Notes: generated from the letters alone by a model not told the origin. Positions 6,831 through 14,909 are shown, numbered from the stretch's first letter. The stretch: 64,000 bases of DNA from Halomicrobium salinisoli (GCF_020405185.1 NZ_CP084463.1:2170001-2234000), one strand, 5' to 3'. A program made the numbers and translations.

Positions 6831-7868
6831 TCAAACCGTGTTCTCGACTGCGTTCGTCCGCGTTCCGGTGTCGGCGTCCTCGTCGCCCCGTAGCTCCGCG
6901 AGCGTGCCGTCGGCCCGCCAGGCCTCGACGACCTGTTCGAGTCCCTCGCGGTAGGTGGGATAGTCGGGTTCCCAGCCGACGTCGGCGCGAAATTTCTCGC
7001 TGCTGGTGGGCATCGGACTCGTCATGAACCGCACGGCGTCCTTCCCGGCGAAGGGGCGGGCGAGCCACCAGGGGACGCGGCTCGGCTCGGGCGCGTCGAG
7101 CAGGTATGCGAAGGTCCGGAGGTAGTCCGCGACGGTGACCGGTTCGTCGTCTACGACGTGGTACAGTCCCGTGACGCCGGCGTCGACCGCGGCGGCGACC
7201 GCGCAGCCGGCGTCGTCGACGTGCAGCATGGAGAGTTCGGCGTCTTTCCGGCCGAGGATGCCGCCGCCGACGATCGGCAGGTCGCCGGAGCGGAGGTTCT
7301 CGGCGAACGACCGGGTCGTGTGATCGTCCGGACCGTAGAAGAACCCGGTCCTGAGGATCAGCGGGTCGAAGCCGTGGTCGGCCGCGGCATCGGCGAGGAA
7401 GTCCTCGACCTCCGCCGCTGACCGCGTGGCGCGGTCGGGGTGCCGTTCGGCCGTCTCGTCGAAGCACGAGCCGTCGGGCTGGCGGGCCACCCAGACGACG
7501 CTGGGGAAGACGAACCGGTCGACGTCGTCGCCGAGGGCGGCGACGAGGTTCCGCGCGCCCTCCCGGCGGACCTCGTCGTTGCGCTCCCAGTACTCGGCGG
7601 TCGTCCGCTCGGCCGGCGGCAATCTCGTGGCCGCGTGGATCACGGCGTCGACGGCCTCGCCGCTCCGGTCGCCGGCGGCGTCGGCGGCCGAGCGGAGGCC
7701 GTCCTGATCGAGGACGTCGCCCCTGACCGGGACGCCGCCGGAGTCACGGACGGCCGCGTCGCCGTCCGCGTCTCTGCTCAGTCCGACGACCGTGCGGTTC
7801 CTGTCGGTGAGTTCGTCGACGATTCGGCGTCCGAACACGCCGGTGGCGCCCGTGACGAAGACGGTCAT
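6831..7868 (-). CDS. NAD(P)-dependent epimerase/dehydratase (extended SDR)
   Basis: This 345-residue protein opens with the Rossmann motif MTVFVTGATGVFGRRI (TGxxGxxG). The usual catalytic YxxxK is not evident: the segment after VFPSVVWVA reads RQPDGSCFDETAERHPDRATRSAAEVED, without the expected Tyr and Lys, so it may be an atypical, binding-type member. The later motifs LRTGFFYGP, FAENLRSGDLPIVGGGILGRKDAELSMLHVDDAG and LYHVVDDEPVTVADYL are typical of atypical SDR families. The ATG at 7868 starts exactly at the Rossmann strand. It is divergent from the bat-type regulator gene at 7957, which could control it. Confidence 0.78.
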   Translation of the reverse strand: MTVFVTGATGVFGRRIVDELTDRNRTVVGLSRDADGDAAVRDSGGVPVRGDVLDQDGLRSAADAAGDRSGEAVDAVIHAATRLPPAERTTAEYWERNDEVRREGARNLVAALGDDVDRFVFPSVVWVARQPDGSCFDETAERHPDRATRSAAEVEDFLADAAADHGFDPLILRTGFFYGPDDHTTRSFAENLRSGDLPIVGGGILGRKDAELSMLHVDDAGCAVAAAVDAGVTGLYHVVDDEPVTVADYLRTFAYLLDAPEPSRVPWWLARPFAGKDAVRFMTSPMPTSSEKFRADVGWEPDYPTYREGLEQVVEAWRADGTLAELRGDEDADTGTRTNAVENTV

Positions 7869-7956
7869 GACGGGCGACGGTTCGCGCGGTGCGGAGGAGT
7901 GCCTGCTGCCGGAGTGGCGCGGGGCGTTTAAGTCGTCGGCCCCGGAGAGCGGACCT

Positions 7957-8613
7957 ATGAAACACGTCCGGCTGCGGCTCAGCGCGGGCGGTCGGGAGGC
8001 CGAGGTCCACCCGATGTACGGCGTGGTCGCCAACGCCGAGTTCGTGGGCTACGCGACGGCGCTCAACTGGAACTACACGGGCGAGGAGCTGGGCATCCTC
8101 CACTACGTCGAGGGCGACGCCGACCGCTTCGAGGCCGCGATGCGCTCCATCCCGGAGGTGCTGGCGTACGACCTGCACCGGGCCGACGAGGGATCGTTCT
8201 ACGTCTACATCCGGGACGCGACGACGGAGTCCGTGCGCGCGCTGTTCGGCGTCGTCGACCGGAGCAGCCTCGTGACGATTCCGCCCATCGAGTACCACCC
8301 GGACGGCCCGGTGACGTTCTCGGTGTTCGGTCCGGGCGACCAGATCCAGGCCGCCATCGAGAGCGTCCCGGACCCGGTCGACGTGACGGTCGAGGAGATC
8401 ACGGGGTTGCAAGCGATTCCGCACACAGTCCCGTCGGCGCTGAGCGACCGCCAGTGCGAAGCGGTCGAAGCCGCTCTGGAAGTGGGGTACTACGAGATCC
8501 CGCGTCGGGGCAGCCAGGCCGACGTGGCCGAGCGACTCAGGTGTGCGCCGTCGACGGCCGCGGAACACCTGCGGAAGGCGGAGTCGCGGGTGCTACACGC
8601 CCTGTTCGGATGA
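7957..8613 (+). CDS. Bat-type helix-turn-helix (HTH_10) regulator
   Basis: This 218-residue protein has an N-terminal sensor-like domain (residues 1-150) common to haloarchaeal bacterioopsin-activator-like regulators and a C-terminal HTH_10 domain, LSDRQCEAVEAALEVGYYEIPRRGSQADVAERLRCAPSTAAEHLRKAESRVLHALFG. The GYYEIPR and S-T-x-x-x-x-L-R-K-A-E features are diagnostic. A TATA-like GTTTAAG sits at 7926-7932, 25-31 bp before the ATG. It is divergent from the epimerase gene, a plausible target. The stop lies just before the origin repeats. Confidence 0.85.
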   Translation: MKHVRLRLSAGGREAEVHPMYGVVANAEFVGYATALNWNYTGEELGILHYVEGDADRFEAAMRSIPEVLAYDLHRADEGSFYVYIRDATTESVRALFGVVDRSSLVTIPPIEYHPDGPVTFSVFGPGDQIQAAIESVPDPVDVTVEEITGLQAIPHTVPSALSDRQCEAVEAALEVGYYEIPRRGSQADVAERLRCAPSTAAEHLRKAESRVLHALFG

Positions 8614-8631
8614 GTGTGAGACGGTGTAACG

Positions 8632-8705
8632 AAGCACTCGAAATCTACTCTCTGTCCCGGAGAGAAACCGACAGATGTCGCCGGAAAGCACTCGAAATCC
8701 ACTCT
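8632..8705 (+). repeat. ORB-like boxes 1 and 2 (plus orientation)
   Basis: Box 1 (8632-8653) is AAGCACTCGAAATCTACTCT plus CT; box 2 (8686-8705) is AAGCACTCGAAATCCACTCT. They lie 54 bp apart, in the same orientation, directly after the stop of the bat-type regulator gene. Confidence 0.75.
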
Positions 8706-8760
8706 GTGGCCCCGGCAAACAGGAGATCGGGATACGCAGACGGCCGGCGTTCGGGTGGAC

Positions 8761-9118
8761 GGGGGAGGGAGAGAGGACGTTTCGAGTGCTTGGCGCGTGA
8801 AGGGCGGGTGCCTGAGAGTGAAAGCCGACTCGAGGGACAGCCGGAGGGGGAGGGAGAGAGGGCGTTTCGAGTGCTCACCGAGAGAGAAAGAGGGGGTGAC
8901 AGGAAGAGCGAGGGCGGAAAAGTGGCGAAGAAAGCGGACCAAGAGAGATAGGGGAGGAGAAAACGGACCGGGGGAGGGAGAGTACGTTTCGGATGCTAGA
9001 GGAAGAGTCAGAGGAGATAGAGAGAGAGGACGTTTCGAGTGCTCGGCACGTGAGATGGGTGGTGTGGAGGAGCGCAGAGATCGAGCAGTCGACAGGGAGA
9101 GAGGGCGTTTCGAGTGCT
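8761..9118 (-). repeat. Cluster of five ORB-like boxes (minus orientation) in purine-rich DNA
   Basis: Copies lie at 8761-8790, 8842-8875, 8971-8996 (degenerate: GTTTCGGATGCT), 9021-9043 and 9094-9118. Each reads GAGAGrrCGTTTCGAGTGCT on the top strand, preceded by GGGGGAGGGA-type purine runs. Spacing is irregular (roughly 50-130 bp), arguing against CRISPR. Their orientation opposes boxes 1, 2 and 8. Confidence 0.75.
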
Positions 9119-9249
9119 CCGGGTGACGAAGCCGGGAACGCCGTCGAGCCGACGGGGCCGACGAGTACTGAGAGACGGAGCACCCCGTGTAACTGCTCCG
9201 ACTCCTCCCGATCGCCCACCGCCTGCCCGTGACGTGTTATTTTCGAAGC

Positions 9250-9273
9250 AGCACTCGAAACCTACTCTCCGTT
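9250..9273 (+). repeat. ORB-like box 8 (plus orientation)
   Basis: AGCACTCGAAACCTACTCTC (then CGTT) is preceded by a short AT-rich run, GTTATTTTCGAAGC (9236-9249). The 131-bp interval between the minus-oriented cluster and this box is a candidate unwinding site, although it is only locally AT-rich. Confidence 0.7.
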
Positions 9274-9394
9274 CTCCAACACGTTCGGAGAGCGCTCAGA
9301 CAGCGACGTGAAGAACGAGAGAAGGACGGCCGAAGCGCAGAGGCGGCACATCTGACTGCATCGGAACCGACGTCGCGACGCGCAATCCATCCGT

Positions 9395-9457
9395 AGCACA
9401 TGAACCTTCCGAAACACGAGAAACATGTGGAACACTAGAAGCACGAGAAGCACGTGA
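9395..9457 (+). repeat. Seven-unit 9-nt iteron-like tract upstream of orc1/cdc6
   Basis: In phase from 9395 the units read AGCACATGA, ACCTTCCGA, AACACGAGA, AACATGTGG, AACACTAGA, AGCACGAGA and AGCACGTGA, followed by AGTAAACCT, which includes the start of the promoter. The consensus is roughly A-R-C-A-C-R-W-G-A. The tract ends about 40 bp before the cdc6 ATG and could be an initiator or autoregulatory binding array. Confidence 0.65.
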
Positions 9458-9498
9458 AGTAAACCTTATGTGGGGGCGTCCTGCAGGATAGGGTAGCG

Positions 9499-10704
9499 AT
9501 GGGTGGTCCCTTCGACGCCGTCACGGACACTATCTTCGCGGACAAGAGCGTCCTGACCGAGGACTACCAGCCAGACGAGATCCTCGAACGCGACGAGGAG
9601 ATCGAAGCGTACCGGAACGCGCTCAAGGACGTCCTGTTCGGCCGGAGCCCGCAGAACATCTTCCTCTACGGGAAGGCGGGCCTCGGGAAGACTGCGGTCA
9701 CGAACTACATGATGGACGCCCTGCAGGAGGAGATCCAGGACCGCCCGGAGGCCGATCCGCTCCACGTCCACGAGCTGAACTGCAACGGCAAGACCGTCTT
9801 CATAGTCGTGCGCGCGCTCGTCAACGACCTCCGCGGGCCGGACGAGGACGAGTTCCCCAAGCGCGGGCTCGGCATGGGCGACGCGTTCGAGGCGCTGTAC
9901 GAGGAGCTCGACGCCACCGGGGGCACCCACCTGATCATCTTCGACGAGATCGACCACCTCGACGACGTCGACACGCTGCTCTACGAGCTTCCGCGAGCCC
10001 GTTCGATCGGTCACATCACGGAGTCGCGCGTCGGCGTCATCGGGATCTCCAACAACTACACCTTCCGCCAGCAGCTCTCGGCGAAGGTCAAGGACACGCT
10101 CATGGAGACGGAGATCTCCTTCTCGCCGTACTCGGCGGACGAGCTGCGGGCGATCCTCGAGGAGCGGGCCGAGAAGGCGATCCGCGAGGACGGCTACGAC
10201 TCGTCGGCGATCGCCAAGGCCGCGGCGCTGTCCGCGCGGGACATGGGCAACGCCCGGCAGGCGATCGACCTGCTGCGCGTCGGTGCCGAAGTGGCCGAGA
10301 ACCAGACCGAGTACTGCGTCACCGACGAGCACATCGACCGCGCCCGCGAGCGCGTCCAGCGGGGCCGGCTCAGCAACAAGATCCGCGATCAGACGATCCA
10401 CGCTCAGCTCGTCCTCGAGACGCTGGCACACCTCGAGACGGACGACGAGACGCCCGCCCGCGCCAAGGAGATCTACGACCTCTACCAGACCGTGGCCGAG
10501 TCGTGGGCCCACGATCCGCTGACGACCGTCCGGAGCGTCCACAGCCACCTCTCGGACCTCCAGATGCTCGGGTTCCTGAAGCGCTACGAGCGCAACGAGG
10601 GGCTCAGCGGTGGTCAGTACTACGAGTTCGAGCTCGACGACCTCGATCCGGAACTCGTCCTCGAGACGCGCCAGGAGATCGAGGACGTCGCCGACGAGTC
10701 CTGA
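9499..10704 (+). CDS. cdc6: Orc1/Cdc6 replication initiator
   Basis: This 401-residue AAA+ initiator has Walker A GKAGLGKT (residues 58-65), Walker B LIIFDEIDHLDDVDTLLYELP (from 145), sensor 1 in IGISNNYTFRQQL, and the sensor-2/lid region ALSARDMGNARQAIDLLRVGAEVAE. The C-terminal winged helix (residues about 305-395) begins HAQLVLETLAHLETDDETPARAKEIYDLY. The usual haloarchaeal N-terminal tail is very short here. The protein recognises origin boxes and loads MCM. It is embedded in a field of eleven related repeats, three downstream, so it is probably the cognate initiator of this origin. A TATA-like CCTTATG lies about 30 bp upstream. Confidence 0.95.
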   Translation: MGGPFDAVTDTIFADKSVLTEDYQPDEILERDEEIEAYRNALKDVLFGRSPQNIFLYGKAGLGKTAVTNYMMDALQEEIQDRPEADPLHVHELNCNGKTVFIVVRALVNDLRGPDEDEFPKRGLGMGDAFEALYEELDATGGTHLIIFDEIDHLDDVDTLLYELPRARSIGHITESRVGVIGISNNYTFRQQLSAKVKDTLMETEISFSPYSADELRAILEERAEKAIREDGYDSSAIAKAAALSARDMGNARQAIDLLRVGAEVAENQTEYCVTDEHIDRARERVQRGRLSNKIRDQTIHAQLVLETLAHLETDDETPARAKEIYDLYQTVAESWAHDPLTTVRSVHSHLSDLQMLGFLKRYERNEGLSGGQYYEFELDDLDPELVLETRQEIEDVADES

Positions 10705-10754
10705 GGCGCTGAATCGACCGGAAGCGTGTGACTATCCCGGAGCTGTCGCTCGAA

Positions 10755-10783
10755 AAGCACTCGAAACCTACTCTCTCCCTCTC
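10755..10783 (+). repeat. ORB-like box 9, downstream of orc1/cdc6
   Basis: AAGCACTCGAAACCTACTCT is followed by a CTCCCTCTC tail, with four A residues before the core. It lies 50 bp after the cdc6 stop codon, in the same orientation as box 8. Confidence 0.75.
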
Positions 10784-10917
10784 ACCGGCAACCTGCCCGC
10801 TCCCTCTCGCAGGCTGGATCGACGTCGACCACGTTGACGGCTACAGCATCCGGGCGAAGGGGTAGAGACCGATCGATTCCGTCGCTCGGTGATGGGCCCC
10901 CACCCTGGATATTCAAA

Positions 10918-10946
10918 AAGCACTCGAAATCTACTCTCCCTCTCCC
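10918..10946 (+). repeat. ORB-like box 10
   Basis: AAGCACTCGAAATCTACTCT, followed by CCCTCTCC, with an extra AA before it. This is 163 bp after box 9 in the same orientation. Apart from boxes 9-11, the gene-free stretch 10705-11062 shows nothing else convincing. Confidence 0.75.
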
Positions 10947-11048
10947 CGGGACGAACTGCTCCCCGTGGCGTCCCGTGCCGGACAGATCGGCGCACCGTCG
11001 GTCGCCGTCCGAACCGTGACGACGAACCCCTCCCCACCGGCTGACCGG

Positions 11049-11078
11049 AAAGCACTCGAAACCTACTCTCCCTCTCCC
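11049..11078 (+). repeat. ORB-like box 11, overlapping the 3' end of the GTPBP1-type gene
   Basis: AAAGCACTCGAAACCTACTC, followed by TCCCTCTCCC. It overlaps the last 16 bases of the convergent GTPase gene: the box's TACTCTCCCTCTCCC read on the minus strand encodes the terminal G-E-G-E and the TAG stop codon. Confidence 0.8.
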
Positions 11079-12685
11079 GCCGACACGCCGGTCACGGTGC
11101 CGACGCCCTTCGAGCGGCCCTCGCGGAAGACGAACCGCTGGCCCTCCTCGACGAGGTAGGGGCGGAACTTGAACCGGACGCGCGCGTCTCCGTTGTCGCC
11201 CGGCAGCAACTGGCCGCCCTCGGGGAAGAACTGCGCGGCCTCGCTGATGGTCTCCAGGTGGACGACCGGCTCGTAGCCGGCGTCGATGCGGGTGGGGTGG
11301 TTGAGCACCATGACCTCGGCCTCGAACTCGCGGACGGGGGTCGGGTCGGCGTCCCGCGGCACCAGTGCCATCCCGCGCTCGACGTCGGCCTCGTCGACGC
11401 CCTTCAGTGCGATCCCGACGATGCGGCCGGCGCGGGCCTCGTCGACGCGGTGGTAGTGCATCTCGATGGACCGGACCTCGACCTCGCGGAAGGAACCGTC
11501 CTGCATCGGTCCCAGGAGCAGTTCGTCGCCGGCCTCGACGGTGCCCGACTTGATGGTCCCCGAGGCGACGGCGCCGACCCCCTGGACGTTGTAGCTCCGG
11601 TCGACGTACATCCGGAACTCGCCGTCCTGGCCGGCGGTCTTGGGGAGCGCCTCGAACATGGCGTCGAGGTCGTCCATCCCCTCCATCGTGACGGCGCTGG
11701 TCGTCACGACAGGCACGACGGTCTCGTCGATCTCCTCGATGGCGACGTCGACGCCGTGGCGGGCCACTCTGAGCGGCGTCTTGTCGGCGTCCCGCAGGAG
11801 GCCCTCGACCTCGCGTTCGACCTCCGCCACGCGCTGGTCGTCGACGAGGTCTGACTTTGTGATGGCCACGATGGTCGGCAGGTCCGTCGCGAGCAGAATC
11901 CCGAGGTGTTCCCGCGTCGTCTTCGTCGGTCCGTCGTCAGCGGCGACGGTGAGCAGGCCGTAGTCGAGCTTCTGGCCCACCAGCCCGCGAATCGTCGTCC
12001 GGAGCCAGGGCTCGTGGCCGACGGTGTCGACGAAGCTCACCAGCCGGTCGGCCTCCTCGACGACCCTCGCGCGGTCGGACTTCCGGTCGGGGTTGTCCAT
12101 CCGCACCGGACCGTCGTCGTCGAAGCCGTACACGCCGTAGGAGAGGTCGGCCGAGAGGCCTCGCTCCACCTCGTGGGGCTGGACGTCCAGATATGAGCGG
12201 GTGCTCCCCTCGCCGTCGTCGGGCGTGCCGGTCAGCAGCGACCCCACGAGCGTCGACTTGCCGTGGTCGACGTGACCCGCCGTCCCCACGACGATGTGGT
12301 CGTCGTCCTCCAGCCGCCGGCCCTCGCGGACGGTCGCGACGCCGACGATGCCGGTGTCGTTGTCGCCCTCACCATCTACCCCCCACGTCTGCACCTCTTC
12401 GATGTGCGCGCCGGCCTCCTCGGCCAGCAGCGACAGCACGTCCATCGACTCCGAGAACTCGTCGGGCGAGATGCCGGCGATGCCGCCGTCGTCGGTGACG
12501 CCGACGACGTAGGTCGCCTCCCCCTCCCCCGAGAGTACGCGGTGGCGTAGCTGGGCGGCCAGGCTCGCGAGCCGGCCGTCGGCGAGGTGTAACTCCTCCG
12601 TGAGCCGCTCTTTGAACTCGACGCTGCCGCCCTCCCGCTCCCCGCGCTCGATCGCGCGCCGGAGGACGGCCCGGTCGGGGCTCAT
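11063..12685 (-). CDS. GTPBP1-type translational GTPase
   Basis: This 540-residue protein has an N-terminal domain of about 130 residues followed by a translation-factor GTPase domain: G1 GHVDHGKS (residues 137-144), G3 FVDTVGHEPW, G4 AITKSDLVDD and a G5-like TTSAVTMEGM. EF-Tu-like domains 2 and 3 follow (MYVDRSYNVQGVGAVASGTIKSG..., VRFKFRPYLVEEGQRFVFREGRSKGVGTV). The architecture matches the GTPBP1/GTPBP2 family, linked to ribosome quality control and mRNA turnover in eukaryotes; the archaeal role is unknown. The ATG at 12685 has a TATA element (CTTTTATCCC) about 22-30 bp upstream. The last codons lie inside an ORB-like box. Confidence 0.88.
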   Translation of the reverse strand: MSPDRAVLRRAIERGEREGGSVEFKERLTEELHLADGRLASLAAQLRHRVLSGEGEATYVVGVTDDGGIAGISPDEFSESMDVLSLLAEEAGAHIEEVQTWGVDGEGDNDTGIVGVATVREGRRLEDDDHIVVGTAGHVDHGKSTLVGSLLTGTPDDGEGSTRSYLDVQPHEVERGLSADLSYGVYGFDDDGPVRMDNPDRKSDRARVVEEADRLVSFVDTVGHEPWLRTTIRGLVGQKLDYGLLTVAADDGPTKTTREHLGILLATDLPTIVAITKSDLVDDQRVAEVEREVEGLLRDADKTPLRVARHGVDVAIEEIDETVVPVVTTSAVTMEGMDDLDAMFEALPKTAGQDGEFRMYVDRSYNVQGVGAVASGTIKSGTVEAGDELLLGPMQDGSFREVEVRSIEMHYHRVDEARAGRIVGIALKGVDEADVERGMALVPRDADPTPVREFEAEVMVLNHPTRIDAGYEPVVHLETISEAAQFFPEGGQLLPGDNGDARVRFKFRPYLVEEGQRFVFREGRSKGVGTVTGVSAGEGE

Positions 12686-12846
12686 GGCCCGAGGTAACGG
12701 GTGACGGGATAAAAGCCTTCCCCGGGTCGGCATCCGGAGCGAGCGATAGCGCTCCGGAGACCTATGATTACTCGTCGGAATCCACCGAAATAACTCGACG
12801 GGAGTCCGTCGACCCTCTGTCGATCCACCTGGAGTGATCGCCGGTC

Positions 12847-13527
12847 CTACCCGGACAGGTACGAGTGAACGGCTTCCAGAAACCCGTCCTCGTACGCCGC
12901 GTCGGTGACCCGGTCGGCCGCTTCGCGGGCCGACTGGTCGGCGTTGGCGACGGCGATGGACTCCCCGGCGAGCGCGAAGGTCGGCACGTCGTTCTCCGAG
13001 TCGCCGACGGCAAGGAACTCGCCGGGCTCGCGGCCGAGCTCGTCACACACCAGCTCCAGGCCGGTCCCCTTGTCGACGCCGGGCGATTTCACGTGGTAGG
13101 CGAAGCCCGTGTCCAGCACGGCCAGACCGTGGTCCGCGGCCAGTTCGTCGATGGGACCGCGGTCCCGATCCAGCGCGATGGCGACCTCCGTCTCCCGCCA
13201 GCGGTTCGCCAGGTCGACCCCGCCCCACCCGAGGTCGTACCCGCGGTCCCTGTACTCCTCGACGAAGGTGGCCACGGCGTCGGGGTCCCCCCCGAAGACG
13301 AGTTCGTCCGCGTGGCCGACGAAGGCGACGCCGCCGTTCTCCGCGACGACGCAGGGTTCGATCCCGACGAACTGACACAGCGCGATGGGGAACGGCATCG
13401 CCTTGCCGGTGGCGACCACCACCGGCTCCGGCCACTCGCGCAGGACGTCGAACACGCGCGGATCGACGGCCTGGTCGGGGCCCGTCAGCGTGCCGTCCAC
13501 GTCGACGACGAGCGGAGGCGTCTCCAT
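12847..13527 (-). CDS. pgp: Phosphoglycolate phosphatase (archaeal HAD type)
   Basis: This 226-residue HAD Cof-type phosphatase has motif I LVVDVDGTLTGPD, motif II VVATGKA, the catalytic Lys in VKSPGVDKGTGLELVCDELG, and motif IV FLAVGDSENDVPTFALAG. Length and VAENGG cap sequences match archaeal phosphoglycolate phosphatases (TA0175-like). The reaction is 2-phosphoglycolate to glycolate plus phosphate. The ATG at 13527 starts METPPLVVDVDGT; the longer frame upstream is Arg-rich and unlikely. It is on the same strand as the J-domain gene, which ends 69 bp upstream. Confidence 0.85.
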   Translation of the reverse strand: METPPLVVDVDGTLTGPDQAVDPRVFDVLREWPEPVVVATGKAMPFPIALCQFVGIEPCVVAENGGVAFVGHADELVFGGDPDAVATFVEEYRDRGYDLGWGGVDLANRWRETEVAIALDRDRGPIDELAADHGLAVLDTGFAYHVKSPGVDKGTGLELVCDELGREPGEFLAVGDSENDVPTFALAGESIAVANADQSAREAADRVTDAAYEDGFLEAVHSYLSG

Positions 13528-13596
13528 GGGACTCCCTCCCCGCCGACGACTATCGGCGTTGCGGTCCCGGTCGACAGAGCCCGCCACACCGATCGA

Positions 13597-14241
13597 TCAG
13601 TCCGTGAGCGTCTCGTAGGCCTCCTTCACGGCCATGAACTCGTCCTCGTCGCCGCCGTCCGCGTCCGGGTGGACCTCCTTGACGCGCTGGCGGTAGGCCG
13701 ACTTCACGGCCGCTTCGTCCGCCCCGGGATCGAGCCCCAGCGTCCGGTAGGCCTCGGCGGGCGTGGGACCGTCGTTCGCCGACGGAGCCCGGCGTCGCTG
13801 TCGCTGCCCGCCGGCGCTCGCACGGGCACCCCGGCCACGACCCCCTCGACCGCGTCCGCCCCGGACCCGGCCGCCGGCGGCCGCCTCCCGGGCCGTGGCT
13901 CCGTCGCGCGGCGGCGTCCAGTCCTCTCGGGGGCCGGCGCCGGCGCGGCGTCCGCCGCCACCACTTCTTCGCCCCCGCGTCGCGCGGCGAGCGGCCTCGC
14001 GCCGGCGCTCCGCCCCGGGCCGCCCCCGGCCGCCGTCGACGCGGGCCCGGCGCTCGACGCGCTCGTAGACCCGGTCGGCCATCCGTCCGCTGGCGTGGTA
14101 GTAGACGAGGTACGTCGACAGGCCGAACATCGCCGCGAGGAACAGGACCGCCAGGTTGCGCAGGAGCGCCACGACTGTCAGTACGACCGTGAGCGTCCCC
14201 AGCACCACGGCGAGCCCCGTCGTGAGACGGTCGTATCGCAC
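13597..14241 (-). CDS. J-domain (DnaJ-like) membrane protein
   Basis: This 214-residue protein has two transmembrane helices at residues about 8-50 (LAVVLGTLTVVLTVVALL, LAVLFLAAMFGLSTYLVYY), a long Arg/Gly-rich disordered region (residues about 60-150) and a C-terminal J domain, AEAYRTLGLDPGADEAAVKSAYRQRVKEVHPDADGGDEDEFMAVKEAYETLTD, with the HPD tripeptide intact. It probably stimulates an Hsp70 at the membrane; the Arg/Gly-rich linker may bind nucleic acid. The start is GTG at 14241. Haloarchaea commonly encode such membrane-anchored J proteins. Confidence 0.82.
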   Translation of the reverse strand: MRYDRLTTGLAVVLGTLTVVLTVVALLRNLAVLFLAAMFGLSTYLVYYHASGRMADRVYERVERRARVDGGRGRPGAERRREAARRATRGRRSGGGGRRAGAGPREDWTPPRDGATAREAAAGGRVRGGRGRGGRGRGARASAGGQRQRRRAPSANDGPTPAEAYRTLGLDPGADEAAVKSAYRQRVKEVHPDADGGDEDEFMAVKEAYETLTD

Positions 14242-14419
14242 GAGCGGGGCTTAGTACGGCACCACCGTAAGCCTCTCGCTGCGTTGCCAGGTCCGGTGTC
14301 GCTGTCGGCCCGCCCACGATTCCACGGCCCGCACACGCTTCCACGGCCCGCCCACGCTTCCACAGCCCGACTCCGCCACCGGCGGAGCGTTCAAACGTCC
14401 AGACCTGCTACGCTTTGAC

Positions 14420-14626
14420 ATGAGTGTCACCGGGCTGTGCGAGATCTGCGAGGCGCCGTCCGTAGAACACACCTGCGACCGCTGCGGGCAGCTGGTCTGC
14501 GAGCGCCACTTCGACGAGGACGCGGGCGTCTGCGTCGAGTGCGCGTCCGAGATCGGACAGCCGGACCGCCCGAGTCAGCCGGACGACGAGGACATGCCCG
14601 ACGGCGTCGACACCTACGAGTTCTGA
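14420..14626 (+). CDS. Small zinc-finger protein (haloarchaeal)
   Basis: The 68-residue product MSVTGLCEICEAPSVEHTCDRCGQLVCERHFDEDAGVCVECASEIG has eight Cys/His ligands in a B-box/HIT-like arrangement (C-x2-C, C-x2-C, C-x2-H, C-x2-C), so two Zn2+ sites are likely, with an acidic tail. The function of such haloarchaeal micro-proteins is mostly unknown. The ATG gives the shortest conserved-looking start. Confidence 0.7.
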   Translation: MSVTGLCEICEAPSVEHTCDRCGQLVCERHFDEDAGVCVECASEIGQPDRPSQPDDEDMPDGVDTYEF

Positions 14627-14684
14627 TCACGGCGCCAGCGGGCGGAAGCAAGCCTTATCCGCGCTGCACCGGAGACGCCGACTG

Positions 14685-14909
14685 ATGGTCTCCGCACCGA
14701 GGACCCAGCGCGCGTGGCTGATCTTCGTCGGCTCAGTTGTGGCTCTCTACGCCGCGCTGCTGGTCGCGTTCACGAACGATGGAGTCCTCCAGTCGGTCCT
14801 GCTGGGCGCGTTCTACGGGCTGACGATGTCTGTCGCCGTCGCGTTGCTGGTCGTCGTCTGGCGCGGCGTCCCGGACCTGCTGTACCCGGACGACGTCGAG
14901 GGCGACTGA
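14685..14909 (+). CDS. Small two-helix membrane protein
   Basis: The 74-residue protein has two transmembrane helices (WLIFVGSVVALYAALLVAF and LLGAFYGLTMSVAVALLVVVW). A TATA-like CCTTATCC (14653-14660) lies about 28 bp before the ATG. Function not recognised. It is convergent with pyrF. Confidence 0.65.
   Translation: MVSAPRTQRAWLIFVGSVVALYAALLVAFTNDGVLQSVLLGAFYGLTMSVAVALLVVVWRGVPDLLYPDDVEGD

Larger units (their letters stand above)
8614..9498. other. Candidate replication origin, left (cdc6-proximal) arm
   Basis: This gene-free segment lies immediately upstream of orc1/cdc6. It contains eight copies of a GCACTCGAAA-centred box, an extended purine-rich top strand (about 8755-9118) and a 9-nt iteron tract (9395-9457). 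Archaeal origins typically lie beside cdc6 and carry origin recognition boxes with a GAAAC core and a purine-rich tail. The boxes here share CA-CT-x-GAAAC with the classical consensus but have an AGAGGG-type tail (minus-strand reading) instead of a plain G-string. The ORFs seen here have purine-run translations and are not considered genes. Confidence 0.7.

Noticed and set aside
8755..9126. Plus-strand ORF through the origin arm
   Set aside because: Its translation is R/E/G-rich purine-run protein produced by the repeats; no start signal and no family.
8614..9498. CRISPR array in the repeat region
   Set aside because: Repeats are irregularly spaced, face both directions, differ in length, and sit beside orc1/cdc6; no cas genes are visible.
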